Origin: Haloechinothrix sp033042135
GTDB taxonomy: Bacteria > Actinomycetota > Actinomycetes > Mycobacteriales > Pseudonocardiaceae
Assembly (NCBI RefSeq): GCF_033042135.1
Contig: NZ_WBXM01000001.1
Span: 186,001 to 250,000 of the forward strand
Direction of reading: 5' to 3'
DNA: 64,000 nt
Shown: in pieces, positions 1-8,614 of the stretch
How the letters are laid out: every line of letters starts with the position of its first letter
Numbering within the stretch: the first letter of the stretch is position 1
Notes under the pieces: model-generated
Told to the model about the DNA's origin: nothing
What the model saw: the letters and a program-made list of their open reading frames with translations, nothing else
The model's database searches: none
Translations under genes and position numbers: made by a program

Positions 1-833
1 ATGAAATAAGGATACCCGCCCGAGACCTCGAACAGGGCATCCAGCGCGTCGTGATCGATGCCCGCTTCCTCGCGTTCGATGGGCGCGAGCACGGCCAGGT
101 CGGCATCATCGCGGTCGAGCTTGTCGATGCGGGTGTAGCGGAACAGCCGTTCGGAGTACGACTTCGAGGCCGACAGCACCGTCGGGACGTGCGGCAGCCC
201 GGCGCCGACGACGACGAGCGGCGCCCCGGATTGGGACAGCTCGTGGCACGCGGCGCACAGCGCGGAGACGTCCTCGTCGCCGAGATCCTGCATCTCGTCG
301 AGCAGCACGACCACGCCGGTGCCGACGTCGGCGCCGAGCTCGGCGACGTCGGTGAACAGCTCGACCAGGTCGATCTCGATGTCGCCGGAGTCGGCGCGTC
401 CCTGCGTCGCCGACACGTCGATGCCAGGTTGCCAGCGGTCGCGCAGCTTCGCGTCGGCCCTGTTGGAGCGTAGCGCGAATGCTTTGAGCACACCGAGAAC
501 CTCGTCCACCCGGTCGGGAGCACGATGCCGCACCGCCAGGTCGCGGATCGCCCGGTGCAGGGCGGCCGACAGTGGTCTGCGCAGCTCGGCGTCCGGCCGC
601 GCCTCGACCTTGCCCGTGCCCCAGCCGCGCCGCATCGCCATCGACCGCAGCTCGCTGAGCAGCACCGTCTTGCCCACGCCGCGCAGCCCGATCAGTACGA
701 GGCTGCGTTCCGGACGGCCCCGCGCCACGCGCTCGAGTACCACCTCGAAGGCTTGCAGTTCGCGCTGCCTACCCGCCAGCTCGGGCGGCCGCTGCCCGGC
801 CCCCGGCGCGAACGGATTCCGCACAGGATCCAT
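1..833 (-). CDS. AAA/ORC1-type ATPase, C-terminus cut by window edge
   Basis: Open frame running off the left edge of the window; 277 codons are visible and no stop is reached. It starts at ATG 833 (MDPVRNPF). A Walker A motif (GLRGVGKT) lies near residue 50 and a Walker B motif (VVVLLDEMQDL) near residue 180, followed by a sensor-like segment (LVVVGAGLP). This matches the ORC/AAA ATPases of actinobacteria that often carry a C-terminal DNA-binding region, which would lie outside the window. The long plus-strand frames here are antisense shadows. The cellular role is not known; NTP hydrolysis is well supported. Confidence 0.8.
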   Translation of the reverse strand, partial: MDPVRNPFAPGAGQRPPELAGRQRELQAFEVVLERVARGRPERSLVLIGLRGVGKTVLLSELRSMAMRRGWGTGKVEARPDAELRRPLSAALHRAIRDLAVRHRAPDRVDEVLGVLKAFALRSNRADAKLRDRWQPGIDVSATQGRADSGDIEIDLVELFTDVAELGADVGTGVVVLLDEMQDLGDEDVSALCAACHELSQSGAPLVVVGAGLPHVPTVLSASKSYSERLFRYTRIDKLDRDDADLAVLAPIEREEAGIDHDALDALFEVSGGYPYF

Positions 834-900
834 GTCTGGAACCGTATCGATGTTTCTAGCCTCACACCGATATTTCCACGCCACGCCGGCCATGTGGGTT

Positions 901-955
901 GGAGCTGGACGTGACGTTCGGCGCCCTAGGCGGAACGAACGTCACGTCCAACTCC
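901..955. repeat. Family-1 nested palindrome, copy 1
   Basis: Inverted repeat with 20-nt arms (901-920 and 936-955, one mismatch) around a 15-nt loop. Each arm contains the near-palindrome GACGTGACGTTC, so each arm can also fold on itself. It lies between the start of the ATPase gene and the 3' end of the ABC permease. A related element is at 1096-1150 and another at 54334-54384. Likely a terminator or a REP-like dispersed element. Confidence 0.8.
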
Positions 956-1095
956 CCAACCGTCCACCGCAGAGCAACCCCGATGGCGCCGCACCGCAGC
1001 TTTCGAACCTTGTATCTCGCTCTATTGCCTATTCGGTATACAACGCGAGAGAACCGTAGCTGCGATGCCAGTCCAGCGCCGGTCGCCATAGGTGG

Positions 1096-1150
1096 GGAGC
1101 TGAACGTGACGTTCAGTGCCGTAGACGGAACGAACGTCACGTTCAGCTCC
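1096..1150. terminator. Family-1 nested palindrome, copy 2, terminator-like
   Basis: Perfect 19-nt inverted repeat (1096-1114 and 1132-1150) with a 17-nt loop, about 20 bp past the stop of the ABC permease gene. The arm core GAACGTGACGTTC is itself a palindrome around one base. No T-run follows, as is usual for high-GC actinobacterial terminators. Together with copy 1 it fills most of the gene-free stretch 834-1169; nothing else was seen there. Confidence 0.75.
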
Positions 1151-1169
1151 GCCCGCCGCACGGGTGGCG

Positions 1170-1994
1170 CTACTGGGTGGCGACCTTGCGGTACCGGGCC
1201 GCAGACAGCGGGGCGAAGATCGCGATGATGGCGATACAGCTGAGGACCGCGTACAGCGGGGCGTTCTCGGCTGGCCAGCCGGTCAGCGCCGGGCCGTGGG
1301 TATTGCCGAACAGCTCCCGCGCGGTGTTGACCACCGCGGTGAACGGGTTCCACTCCGCCACCGTGCCGAGCACGCCCGGCAGCGTCTCCTGCGGGACGAA
1401 CGCCGAGGACACGAAGGTCAGCGGGAACATCCAGATCAGCCCGGCACTGTTGGCGACCTCCACGCTGCGGGCGAGTAACCCGATGAACGCCCCCACCCAC
1501 GACAGGGCGAACGCGAACAGCAGGATCACCAGGTACGCCAGCGCGGCCTCGCCGAGTGTGCCGTTGATCCGCCACCCCACAAGCAAGCCAGCAAGGGTCA
1601 TCACCACCAGCACGATCACGCTCAGCGCCTGATCCGCCGTGGTGCGGCCGAGGATCACCGACAGTCGGGACATCGGCAGCGACCGGAACCGGTCGATGAT
1701 GCCCTTCTGTAGATCGCTTGCGAAGCCGATCACGGTGTACGAGGAGTTGAAGGCGACCGTCTGGGCGAAGATGCCCGCGATCAGGAACTCGCGGTAGGCC
1801 GCGCCCGCGTCTCCCTCGGCCGATCCGGTCACCGCCATGCCGATGGACTCGCCGAACACGTAGGCGAACAGCAGCACGAACATGATCGGCATCAGCGTGG
1901 CGCCGATGAGCCACTCCGGGTTGCGCCGCACGTTCATGAGGTTGCGCCAGGTGACGACCCCACCGTCGGAGAACACCTTCGTCGCGGTGTTCAT
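1170..1994 (-). CDS. ABC-2 type exporter permease (DrrB-like)
   Basis: 274 residues with about six hydrophobic segments and the ABC-2 permease pattern: an N-terminal cytoplasmic helix (WRNLMNVRRNPEW), a conserved loop (GIIDRFRSLPMSR) near residue 120, and a C-terminal WNPFTAVVNTAR motif. It overlaps the upstream ATPase gene by 4 nt (ATGA), so the two are translationally coupled and form one exporter. The family (daunorubicin-resistance DrrB and relatives) exports drugs or lipids. The substrate cannot be read from the sequence. Confidence 0.93.
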   Translation of the reverse strand: MNTATKVFSDGGVVTWRNLMNVRRNPEWLIGATLMPIMFVLLFAYVFGESIGMAVTGSAEGDAGAAYREFLIAGIFAQTVAFNSSYTVIGFASDLQKGIIDRFRSLPMSRLSVILGRTTADQALSVIVLVVMTLAGLLVGWRINGTLGEAALAYLVILLFAFALSWVGAFIGLLARSVEVANSAGLIWMFPLTFVSSAFVPQETLPGVLGTVAEWNPFTAVVNTARELFGNTHGPALTGWPAENAPLYAVLSCIAIIAIFAPLSAARYRKVATQ

Positions 1995-2959
1995 GCCTGC
2001 ACCTCCTCGGCAGCGTGCCCGGTCAGGGCGAGGAAGACATCGTCGAGAGTCGGCCGGTGCAGGCCGACATCGACGGGGGTGATGCCGTGGCCGTCGAGAC
2101 GACGTAGCGACTCGATGAGCGCCTTGGGGCCGGTGTCGACGAGCACCTCCACCTTGCGGGTGTGCGGATCGGTCACCGGTTCGCCGGAACCGACCTCGGC
2201 CAGCACCTCCGCGGCGGTGGGCAGCTCGGCTGCGTCAGGCACGACGAGCTCCAGCCGTTCACCGCCGACCCTGGCCTTGAGCTCGTCGGCGGTGCCGCGC
2301 GCGATGACCTTCCCCGAGTCGATCACCACGATGGAGTCGGCCAGGTAGTCGGCCTCCTCGAGGTACTGCGTGGTCAGCAGCACGGTGGTGCCGTCGGTGA
2401 CCAGGTTGGACACCACGTCCCAGGTCTCCATCCGACCGCGAGGGTCGAGCCCCGTTGTCGGCTCGTCCAGCACCACCACCGATGGCCGCGCCACCAGCGC
2501 GCCCGCCAGGTCGAGCCTGCGGCGCATACCGCCCGAGTAACCCTTGGCTGGCCGGTCGCCGTCGGAGGTGAGGCGGAAACGATCGAGCAACTCCCGTGCC
2601 CGCTCCTTGGCGGCGGCGCGGTTCATGCCGTAGAGCCGCGCCACCATGTACAGGTTCTCGAACCCGGTGAGGTTCTCGTCCACGGCCGCGTACTGCCCCG
2701 ATACCCCGATCGACCGGCGCACGGCCTGCGGGTCGGCCAACACGTCGTGGCCCGCGACTTCCGCAGTGCCGGAATCCGGCTTGAGTAGGGTGGTCAGGAT
2801 CCGGACCGTGGTGGTCTTGCCCGCGCCGTTCGGGCCGAGCAGGCCGAGCACGTGCCCGGTTGGGATCTCCAGATCGATGCCGTCGAGCGCGCGCGTCTTG
2901 CCGAACGACTTCGTCAATCCGGCAGCGCGTACCGCGACAGGCTGTTGTGGCGGTGTCAT
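1991..2959 (-). CDS. ABC exporter ATP-binding protein (DrrA-like)
   Basis: 322 residues with Walker A GPNGAGKTTT near residue 41, signature YSGGMRRRLDLA near 143 and Walker B VVVLDEPTTGLD near 160. The C-terminal extension of about 90 residues (ending HRPTLDDVFLALTGH) is typical of the DrrA subfamily. A strong ribosome site (GGGAGG) stands 5 nt before ATG 2959. It powers the permease encoded immediately downstream. No regulator lies next to it. Confidence 0.95.
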   Translation of the reverse strand: MTPPQQPVAVRAAGLTKSFGKTRALDGIDLEIPTGHVLGLLGPNGAGKTTTVRILTTLLKPDSGTAEVAGHDVLADPQAVRRSIGVSGQYAAVDENLTGFENLYMVARLYGMNRAAAKERARELLDRFRLTSDGDRPAKGYSGGMRRRLDLAGALVARPSVVVLDEPTTGLDPRGRMETWDVVSNLVTDGTTVLLTTQYLEEADYLADSIVVIDSGKVIARGTADELKARVGGERLELVVPDAAELPTAAEVLAEVGSGEPVTDPHTRKVEVLVDTGPKALIESLRRLDGHGITPVDVGLHRPTLDDVFLALTGHAAEEVQA

Positions 2960-3211
2960 TCGTTCCTCCCAGTGGAGTGCGGCAGAGAGAGCCGCTGAGT
3001 CTGATCCCGACGCTGGAACCCGGTGAGGGTGGGCCAGCCGCGGGAGCCTCCACCATGCTAGGAACGAACACCGACACTGTCCCCCGGATTTTTCCCCTAG
3101 GGGTCCGCCTGAAGGACAGCTAGGGCGGGACGAGCGGAAAGGCCGCCCCGGCCATCCGGCCTGGACCAGGGGATGAGCGGGGCGGCGCCGCTTCGCCGGG
3201 TGTGTCGGACG

Positions 3212-4594
3212 TTACTTCTCGAGGATCGCGGTCACGCCCTGACCGCCCGCCGCGCAGACCGAGATCAGACCGCGGCCCGAGCCGTTCTCGTCCAGCTGCT
3301 TGGCCAGCGTGGCCACGATCCGCGCGCCGGTCGCGGCGAACGGGTGGCCCGCGGCGAGGGACCCGCCGTTGACGTTGAGCTTGTCCCTGTCGATCGACCC
3401 CAGCGGGGCTTCCAGACCGAGGCGCTCCTTGGCGAAGTCGGCGTCCTCCCATGCCTTGAGCGTGCACAGCACCTGGGAGGCGAACGCCTCGTGGATCTCG
3501 TAGTAGTCGAAGTCGCCGAGGCCGAGACCAGCACGGGCGAGCATGCGCGGCACGGTGTACACCGGCGCCATCAGCAGGCCCTCGTCGCCGTGCACGTAGT
3601 CCACGGCACCGGTCTGGCTGAACGTCAGATACGCCAGCACCGGCAGCTTGCGCTCGGCGGCCCATTCCTCGGTGGCCAGCAGCACCACGGAGGCGCCGTC
3701 GGAGAGCGGGGTGGAGTTGCCCGCGGTCATGGTGCCGTTCTCGCCGCCGAAGGCAGGCTTGAGCTTGGCCAGCTTCTCCGCCGTCGAGTCGGCGCGCAGG
3801 TTCTGGTCACGGGTGAGGTTCAGGTACGGGGTGACGAGGTCGTCGTAGAACCCTCGCTCGTAGGCGGCGGCGAGCCGCTGGTGGCTGGTCGCGGCGAGTT
3901 CATCCTGTTCCTCCCTGGTGAGCTCCCAAGCCTTCGCGGTGCGCGCGGCATGCTCACCCATGGACAGCCCGGTGCGGGGCTCGGCGTTGCGCGGCATCTC
4001 CGGCACAATCTGTCCCGGCCGCAGCTTGCCGAGCAGCTTGAGCCGCTGCTGCGCCGTCTTGGCAGCGTTGAGTTGGACGAGGATCTTGCGGAGGTCGTCG
4101 TTGAGCGCGAGCGGGGCGTCGCTGGTGGTGTCCACCCCGCCCGCGATCGCGGAGTCGATCTGGCCGAGCGCGATCTTGTTCGCCACGTTGATCACCGACT
4201 GCAGGCCGGTGCCGCAGGCCATCTGCACGTCGGAAGCGGGTGTTTCGGGAGCCAGCCGACTGCCGAGCACGGTTTCCCTCGCCAGGTTGAAGTCCCTGGA
4301 GTGCTTGAGCACGGCGCCTGCCGCGACCTCGCCGATGCGCTCGCCTTGCAGGCTGAACCGGCTGACAAGGCCGTCCAGCGCTGCGGTCAGCATGTCCTGG
4401 TTGGACGCGCGTGCGTACGGGCCGTTGGACCGCGCGAACGGGATGCGGTTGCCACCGACGATGGCGACCCTGCGAACGCCCGGGTTCTGCGGTGCCTTCT
4501 TGGCGCCGGTGCCGCTGGACTTGGCGCCGGTGCTGCCGGACTTGGCGCCGGTGCCGCTGGACGAACTGGTTGTGGACTTCTTCGGTGTGGCCAT
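3212..4594 (-). CDS. fadA2: Thiolase, acetyl-CoA acyltransferase (FadA2/FadI-like)
   Basis: 460 residues. ATG 4594 was chosen because CCGGAGG precedes it; the frame is open a further 28 codons upstream. Thiolase residues are present: acyl-accepting Cys127 (QMACGTG), the HEAFA segment, His417 (GHPFAATG) and Cys447 (VCAAGGQG). It would carry out thiolytic cleavage or condensation of 3-ketoacyl-CoA. The first 35 residues are a low-complexity Ser/Thr/Gly/Lys tail with a repeated GTGAK unit, absent from usual thiolases. It is divergent from fabG4-htdX, the same layout as Rv0243/Rv0242c/Rv0241c of Mycobacterium tuberculosis, which supports the name. Confidence 0.92.
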   Translation of the reverse strand: MATPKKSTTSSSSGTGAKSGSTGAKSSGTGAKKAPQNPGVRRVAIVGGNRIPFARSNGPYARASNQDMLTAALDGLVSRFSLQGERIGEVAAGAVLKHSRDFNLARETVLGSRLAPETPASDVQMACGTGLQSVINVANKIALGQIDSAIAGGVDTTSDAPLALNDDLRKILVQLNAAKTAQQRLKLLGKLRPGQIVPEMPRNAEPRTGLSMGEHAARTAKAWELTREEQDELAATSHQRLAAAYERGFYDDLVTPYLNLTRDQNLRADSTAEKLAKLKPAFGGENGTMTAGNSTPLSDGASVVLLATEEWAAERKLPVLAYLTFSQTGAVDYVHGDEGLLMAPVYTVPRMLARAGLGLGDFDYYEIHEAFASQVLCTLKAWEDADFAKERLGLEAPLGSIDRDKLNVNGGSLAAGHPFAATGARIVATLAKQLDENGSGRGLISVCAAGGQGVTAILEK

Positions 4595-4716
4595 GGTGTC
4601 CTCCGGTGCGCTGCGTTGTACCGGTGCTGGCTGGCTGCTTGCCGTACCGTGAGACGCGAGCGGGTAGTGAGTATGCACAGTAGCGGGCCGTGAGGGCGTA
4701 CCTCCTCGTGCGATAC

Positions 4717-4738
4717 TAACCTACCCGCGAGTAGGTTA
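4717..4738. promoter_or_regulatory. Probable TetR operator in the fadA2/fabG4 divergent promoter
   Basis: Palindrome TAACCTAC-N6-GTAGGTTA with perfect 8-nt arms, in the 210-bp divergent region between the thiolase and fabG4. The same pattern, AAYCTAC-N6-GTAGGTT, recurs at 7835-7854 beside the tetR gene. Equal spacing and half-sites suggest one regulator binds both. Confidence 0.7.
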
Positions 4739-4804
4739 AGCTGTGTGGTGACTTCCGCCCAAGAGCCGAGCCGGCAGGCGCTTTGAGAATCCAGGAGGAC
4801 TCCT

Positions 4805-6166
4805 ATGGCCGACAGGTACCAACAGTTCACCAACTCCTCGGTTGGCAAGTTCCTCGTTCCCAAACTCGGCCTGCCTAGCCCGACCCCGCTGCGCAGGTAC
4901 GAACCAGGGCAGCCTCTGCTCGATGGTCCGGCATTGCTCGGCGCGGCGCCAGGCGGGCGCCTGGAGAAAACCCTCACCGAGCAACTGCGCGCGGCAGGGG
5001 TCGAGCTCCACTCCTCGGCTGCCGCCGACGGTGCCGATGTCTCCTACGGCGCGCTGGTGTTCGACGCTACCGGCATCACCGACCCGCAGCAGCTTCGTGA
5101 GCTGCACGCGTTCTTCCAGCCGACGATCAAGCAGATCGGTACCTGCGGCAGGGTGATCGTGCTGGGCACTCCCCCCGAGTTGGCCGGTACGACACGCGAG
5201 CGGGTCGCGCAGCGCGGGCTCGAAGGTTTCACCCGGTCAGTGGGCAAGGAGCTCAAGCGCGGCGCGACCTCGCAGTTGGTCTACGTTGCCCCGGGCAACG
5301 AGGGCGCCACCGAGTCGACGCTGCGCTTCCTGCTGTCGGCCAAGTCGGCGTTCGTCAGCGGGCAGGTCGTGCGGATCGGCACGGCGGGCTCCGACGGTGC
5401 GGCGGTCAGCGCACCAGCGGAGTGGGCCAAGCCGCTCGACGGCAAGGTCGCGCTGGTCACCGGCGCTTCCAGGGGTATCGGTGCGGCCATCGCCGACGTG
5501 CTGGCCAGGGACGGGGCGCACGTCATCGCGGTGGACATCCCGGCGCAGGGAGCCGACCTGTCCAGCGTGGCCAACGCGGTCGGCGGCTCCGCGCTACAGC
5601 TGGACGTCACCGCCGACGACGCCCCGCGCACCATCGTCGACTACTGCGCCGAGCGGCACGACGGCCTCGACATCGTGGTGCATAACGCCGGGATCACCAG
5701 GGACAAGAAGCTCGCCAACATGGACGCCTCGCGCTGGGACTCGGTGATCTCGGTCAACATCGACTCGCAGTTGAAGATCAACGATGCGCTGCTGGAATCC
5801 ACGGTGCTGCGGGACAACGCCCGCTTCGTCGGGGTGTCGTCGATCGCCGGTATCGCGGGCAACCTCGGCCAGACCAACTACGGCACCAGCAAGGCCGCCG
5901 TGATCGGCATGGTCGACGCCACCGCCCCGCTGGTGGCCGAGCGGGGCGGCACGTTCAACGCCGTGGCGCCCGGCTTCATCGAGACCCAGATGACCCAGGC
6001 GATGCCAGCCACCATCCGGGAGCCTGCGCGGCGACTGTCCAGCCTGTCCCAGGGCGGTCTGCCGGTGGACGTCGCGGAGACCATCGCCTGGTACGCCAAT
6101 CCGGCTTCTGCCGCGGTCAACGGCAACGTTGTCCGGGTGTGTGGCCAAGCCATGATCGGCGCGTGA
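4805..6166 (+). CDS. fabG4: High-molecular-weight 3-oxoacyl-ACP/CoA reductase (FabG4-like)
   Basis: 453 residues, almost exactly the length of mycobacterial FabG4. The N-terminal 200 residues form a flavodoxin-like domain and the C-terminal half is a short-chain dehydrogenase. The Rossmann motif TGASRGIG is near residue 220; catalytic Ser346, Tyr359 and Lys363 (YGTSK) are present. It reduces 3-oxoacyl-CoA/ACP with NAD(P)H. AGGAGG precedes ATG by 7 nt. The htdX-like gene follows after 13 nt, so the two form an operon supplying consecutive beta-oxidation or elongation steps with the divergent thiolase. Confidence 0.95.
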   Translation: MADRYQQFTNSSVGKFLVPKLGLPSPTPLRRYEPGQPLLDGPALLGAAPGGRLEKTLTEQLRAAGVELHSSAAADGADVSYGALVFDATGITDPQQLRELHAFFQPTIKQIGTCGRVIVLGTPPELAGTTRERVAQRGLEGFTRSVGKELKRGATSQLVYVAPGNEGATESTLRFLLSAKSAFVSGQVVRIGTAGSDGAAVSAPAEWAKPLDGKVALVTGASRGIGAAIADVLARDGAHVIAVDIPAQGADLSSVANAVGGSALQLDVTADDAPRTIVDYCAERHDGLDIVVHNAGITRDKKLANMDASRWDSVISVNIDSQLKINDALLESTVLRDNARFVGVSSIAGIAGNLGQTNYGTSKAAVIGMVDATAPLVAERGGTFNAVAPGFIETQMTQAMPATIREPARRLSSLSQGGLPVDVAETIAWYANPASAAVNGNVVRVCGQAMIGA

Positions 6167-6179
6167 GGAGGTCAGCACC

Positions 6180-7040
6180 ATGGCAGTCACCGAACTCGAC
6201 TCGGCGCCGAACCTCGCCTCGCTGTACCCCAAGGCACTCGTCTCCGGCTTCCTCCCTGGGGCCAAGCGCTCCGCGGAGCTGCCAGACGAGCAGCTCGTCC
6301 GGACCGGCGTCACGACCGACCCTGATCACCTCGCGGCGTACAACGAGGTGTGCGGCTTCCGGCTCGCCGATGAGCTCCCCGCGACCTACCCGCACGTCCT
6401 GGCGTTCCCGCTACAGGTGAAGCTGATGGCGGATCCGACGTTCCCGTTCCCGCTGCCGGGGTTGGTGCACGTCGCGAACACCATCACGCAGCACAGGCCG
6501 CTGCGGGTGACCGACCGGTTCTCGATCCGGGTGAGCGCGGGCAACCTGCGCCCGCATGAGAAGGGCAAGCAGTTCGACCTCGTCAGCGAGGTGGTGCCCG
6601 ACGGCGAGAACGATCCGGTCTGGACCGGCATCAGCACCTACCTGCGGCGCGGCGGCGGCTCCGGATCCTCCGGCAAGCGGGACCAGCTCACCGCCCCGAC
6701 ACCGACCGCGTTGTGGCGTGTTCCCGGTGATATGGGGCGCCGATACGCGGAGGTCTCCGGCGACCACAACCCGATCCACCTGTACGCGGCCACCGCGAAA
6801 CTGTTCGGATTCCCGAAGGCCATCGCGCACGGTATGTGGAGCAAGGCGCACGCGGTGAGCGCCTTCGAGGGCAGGCTTCCGGACGCCTTCACGGTGACGG
6901 TGCGCTTCAAGCAGCCGGTGCTGCTGCCGAGCACGGTTGCGTTCACCAGCTGGCAGAACGACGAGGGTGTCAGCTTCGAGTTGTGGCACTCCCGCAAGCC
7001 GAAGCCGCACCTGGACGGCACGATCACGCCGCTGTCCTGA
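6180..7040 (+). CDS. htdX: MaoC-like (R)-3-hydroxyacyl dehydratase (HtdX-like)
   Basis: 286 residues with a double hot-dog layout. The C-terminal half has the hydratase-2 motif YAEVSGDHNPIH, with Asp195 and His200 as the expected catalytic pair, followed by AIAHGMW. The N-terminal hot-dog half (residues 30-150) lacks this motif, as in the eukaryote-like MaoC family. It would interconvert 3-hydroxyacyl and enoyl thioesters made by the reductase upstream. GTGAGGAG stands before ATG 6180. Position and order match Rv0241c of M. tuberculosis. Confidence 0.92.
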   Translation: MAVTELDSAPNLASLYPKALVSGFLPGAKRSAELPDEQLVRTGVTTDPDHLAAYNEVCGFRLADELPATYPHVLAFPLQVKLMADPTFPFPLPGLVHVANTITQHRPLRVTDRFSIRVSAGNLRPHEKGKQFDLVSEVVPDGENDPVWTGISTYLRRGGGSGSSGKRDQLTAPTPTALWRVPGDMGRRYAEVSGDHNPIHLYAATAKLFGFPKAIAHGMWSKAHAVSAFEGRLPDAFTVTVRFKQPVLLPSTVAFTSWQNDEGVSFELWHSRKPKPHLDGTITPLS

Positions 7041-7113
7041 ATTGCCCGTGGTGTTCAGCAGGCGGTGACGGGTCGCGGGGTGGCCGGTTCCTGTCCGGCC
7101 ACCCCGACCGTAA

Positions 7114-7767
7114 TCACTCGGGGCGCCAGACCGCTCCCTGCACCAGGTCGCCGAACCCGAGCCAGACGAGATTCATCAGCCACGATGCCAACGTGCCGTC
7201 GCTGATGTCCGGATGGTCGATCCACCAGTCGGCCATCGACTCGGCGGCGCCGACGAGCGCCGCGGCCAGCCCGGCCGCCGATTTCTCGGCCTGCTCGCCG
7301 ATGCCCTGCTTGGTACCTGCCGCGATCACCACGGAGGCGACGAGTTCGATCGAGCGGTTGCGCATCTCGGAGATCTCGGCGGCGAATGCCCCTCCCACCG
7401 AGAGGGCCTGCCGGTGTAGCACCGTCCACGACTCGCGGTTCTGGCCGACGAACCGGAAGAACGATCGCAGGCCGAGCCATAGCTGCATGTCCGGTGCGAG
7501 CTCGGCCTCGCTGTCCACTCCCTCGGTGACGGCGTCGATGAGCCGTTTGGCCTCGCGTCGGATGCAGTGGGTGAAGAGGTCTTCCTTGGATCCGAGGTAG
7601 GTATAGACCATCGGTTTGGACACGCCAGCCACCTCGGCGACCTCGTCCATGGCCGCTGCGTGGTAACCGTGTTCCGAGAAGACCTGCACGGCGGCATCCA
7701 GGATCTGACGCTCCCGAACTTCCCTCGGCAGTCGCCGCGTTCTCGGCTGCTGGGTGCCCCGGTTCAC
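7114..7767 (-). CDS. TetR-family transcriptional regulator
   Basis: 217 residues from GTG 7767 (MNRGTQQPRTRR); GGGAGG stands 5 nt before it. An earlier in-frame GTG at 7773 sits directly on the ribosome site and is less likely. The N-terminal helix-turn-helix (ILDAAVQVFSEHGY, then VAEVAGVSKPMVYTYLGSKE) is canonical; the C-terminal 150 residues are the ligand domain. It lies convergent with htdX. The palindrome at 7835-7854 upstream and its twin at 4717-4738 suggest autoregulation plus control of the fatty-acid genes, with an acyl-CoA as plausible ligand (inference). Confidence 0.93.
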   Translation of the reverse strand: MNRGTQQPRTRRLPREVRERQILDAAVQVFSEHGYHAAAMDEVAEVAGVSKPMVYTYLGSKEDLFTHCIRREAKRLIDAVTEGVDSEAELAPDMQLWLGLRSFFRFVGQNRESWTVLHRQALSVGGAFAAEISEMRNRSIELVASVVIAAGTKQGIGEQAEKSAAGLAAALVGAAESMADWWIDHPDISDGTLASWLMNLVWLGFGDLVQGAVWRPE

Positions 7768-7834
7768 GCACACCTCCCGGCTCGTGGCCTCTGTCGTGGA
7801 GTTTCGCTGTCTCGACGTGGACGATACTCATCAA

Positions 7835-7854
7835 AATCTACTGGCCAGTAGGTT
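7835..7854. promoter_or_regulatory. Probable TetR operator upstream of tetR
   Basis: Palindrome AATCTACTGG/CCAGTAGGTT with one mismatch, about 70 bp upstream of the TetR start and 80 bp upstream of the SCP2-like gene. It shares AAYCTAC-N6-GTAGGTT with 4718-4737. It could control both divergent genes. Confidence 0.7.
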
Positions 7855-7933
7855 CGGGCGCCAGGCGAGGGTGGAGCACGGAAGGTGTCGAACGCGTGGG
7901 GATACTCGCGACTGACTACTCCTCGGTAGCTTC

Positions 7934-8614
7934 TTGCTAGCATCGGTAAGCGTGGCGGCCAGGTCGAGATCGAATGCGTGGTTGCGGCGTCTGCGGATGC
8001 CCGCTTTCGCCGTGCGCCACCACCGCCCTCCGGCCGAGCGCGGTGGTGCGCTGGATGCGCTGGCTTCGGGCATCGATCTGGGCAGGCTCTCGCCCGAGCA
8101 GTTCGAGCAACTGATCAAAGCGTTGCACATGCTCGGCGAGTCCGGCTCCGGTGTCGAACTGAGCTCGTTGAGTACGGAATCGTTCGTCAACCTGGTGGCG
8201 CGGGCGTCCAAGGATCAACTCAAGCGGATCACCGAGGACACCGAGCTGCGCACGTTCTTCCTCGAGGAAATCTTCCGGAGGATGTCCGACCACCTCATCG
8301 AGAGCAAGTCGAGGGGTGTCAGCCTGACCCTGTCGTGGCGCTTCACCGACGGTGACGACGCCGACGAGGGCGGGGAGTACCAGCGGTACCAGACCGTCAT
8401 CGAGGACGGGGTGTGCGTCTCGGGGGAGGATCTCGGGCGTGTCCCCGACACCACGCTGACGATGTCTGCGCTCGACTTCATGCGGGTGGCCACCGGCAAT
8501 GCCGCCGTCGCACCGATGTTCATCACCGGCCGGGTGCGGGTGAAGGGCGACTACTCGCTCGCCGCGATGCTCAGCAGCTACTTCGACATCCCCAAACCCA
8601 CTGTCAAGGGGTGA
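7934..8614 (+). CDS. SCP2 sterol-carrier-like lipid-binding protein
   Basis: 226 residues from TTG 7934; GTG 7952 or ATG 7997 in the same frame are equally possible because no clear ribosome site is seen. The C-terminal 110 residues match the SCP2 fold: a central strand region (GVSLTLSWRF), then DTTLTMSALDFMRVATGN and the end motif GRVRVKGDYSLAAML. The N-terminal 80 residues are Arg-rich then helical and unrecognised. It is a candidate acyl-CoA or lipid carrier, in keeping with the adjoining fatty-acid genes. Its 3' end overlaps the convergent fxsA by 11 bp. Confidence 0.8.
   Translation: MLASVSVAARSRSNAWLRRLRMPAFAVRHHRPPAERGGALDALASGIDLGRLSPEQFEQLIKALHMLGESGSGVELSSLSTESFVNLVARASKDQLKRITEDTELRTFFLEEIFRRMSDHLIESKSRGVSLTLSWRFTDGDDADEGGEYQRYQTVIEDGVCVSGEDLGRVPDTTLTMSALDFMRVATGNAAVAPMFITGRVRVKGDYSLAAMLSSYFDIPKPTVKG

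Noticed and set aside
862..1914. 350-residue minus-strand open frame containing LNVTF-like repeats
   Set aside because: It is out of frame with the clear ABC permease and its repeated peptide comes from translating the family-1 palindromes.
3173..4693. 506-residue plus-strand open frame
   Set aside because: Antisense to the thiolase; composition is that of a high-GC shadow frame and no domain is recognisable.
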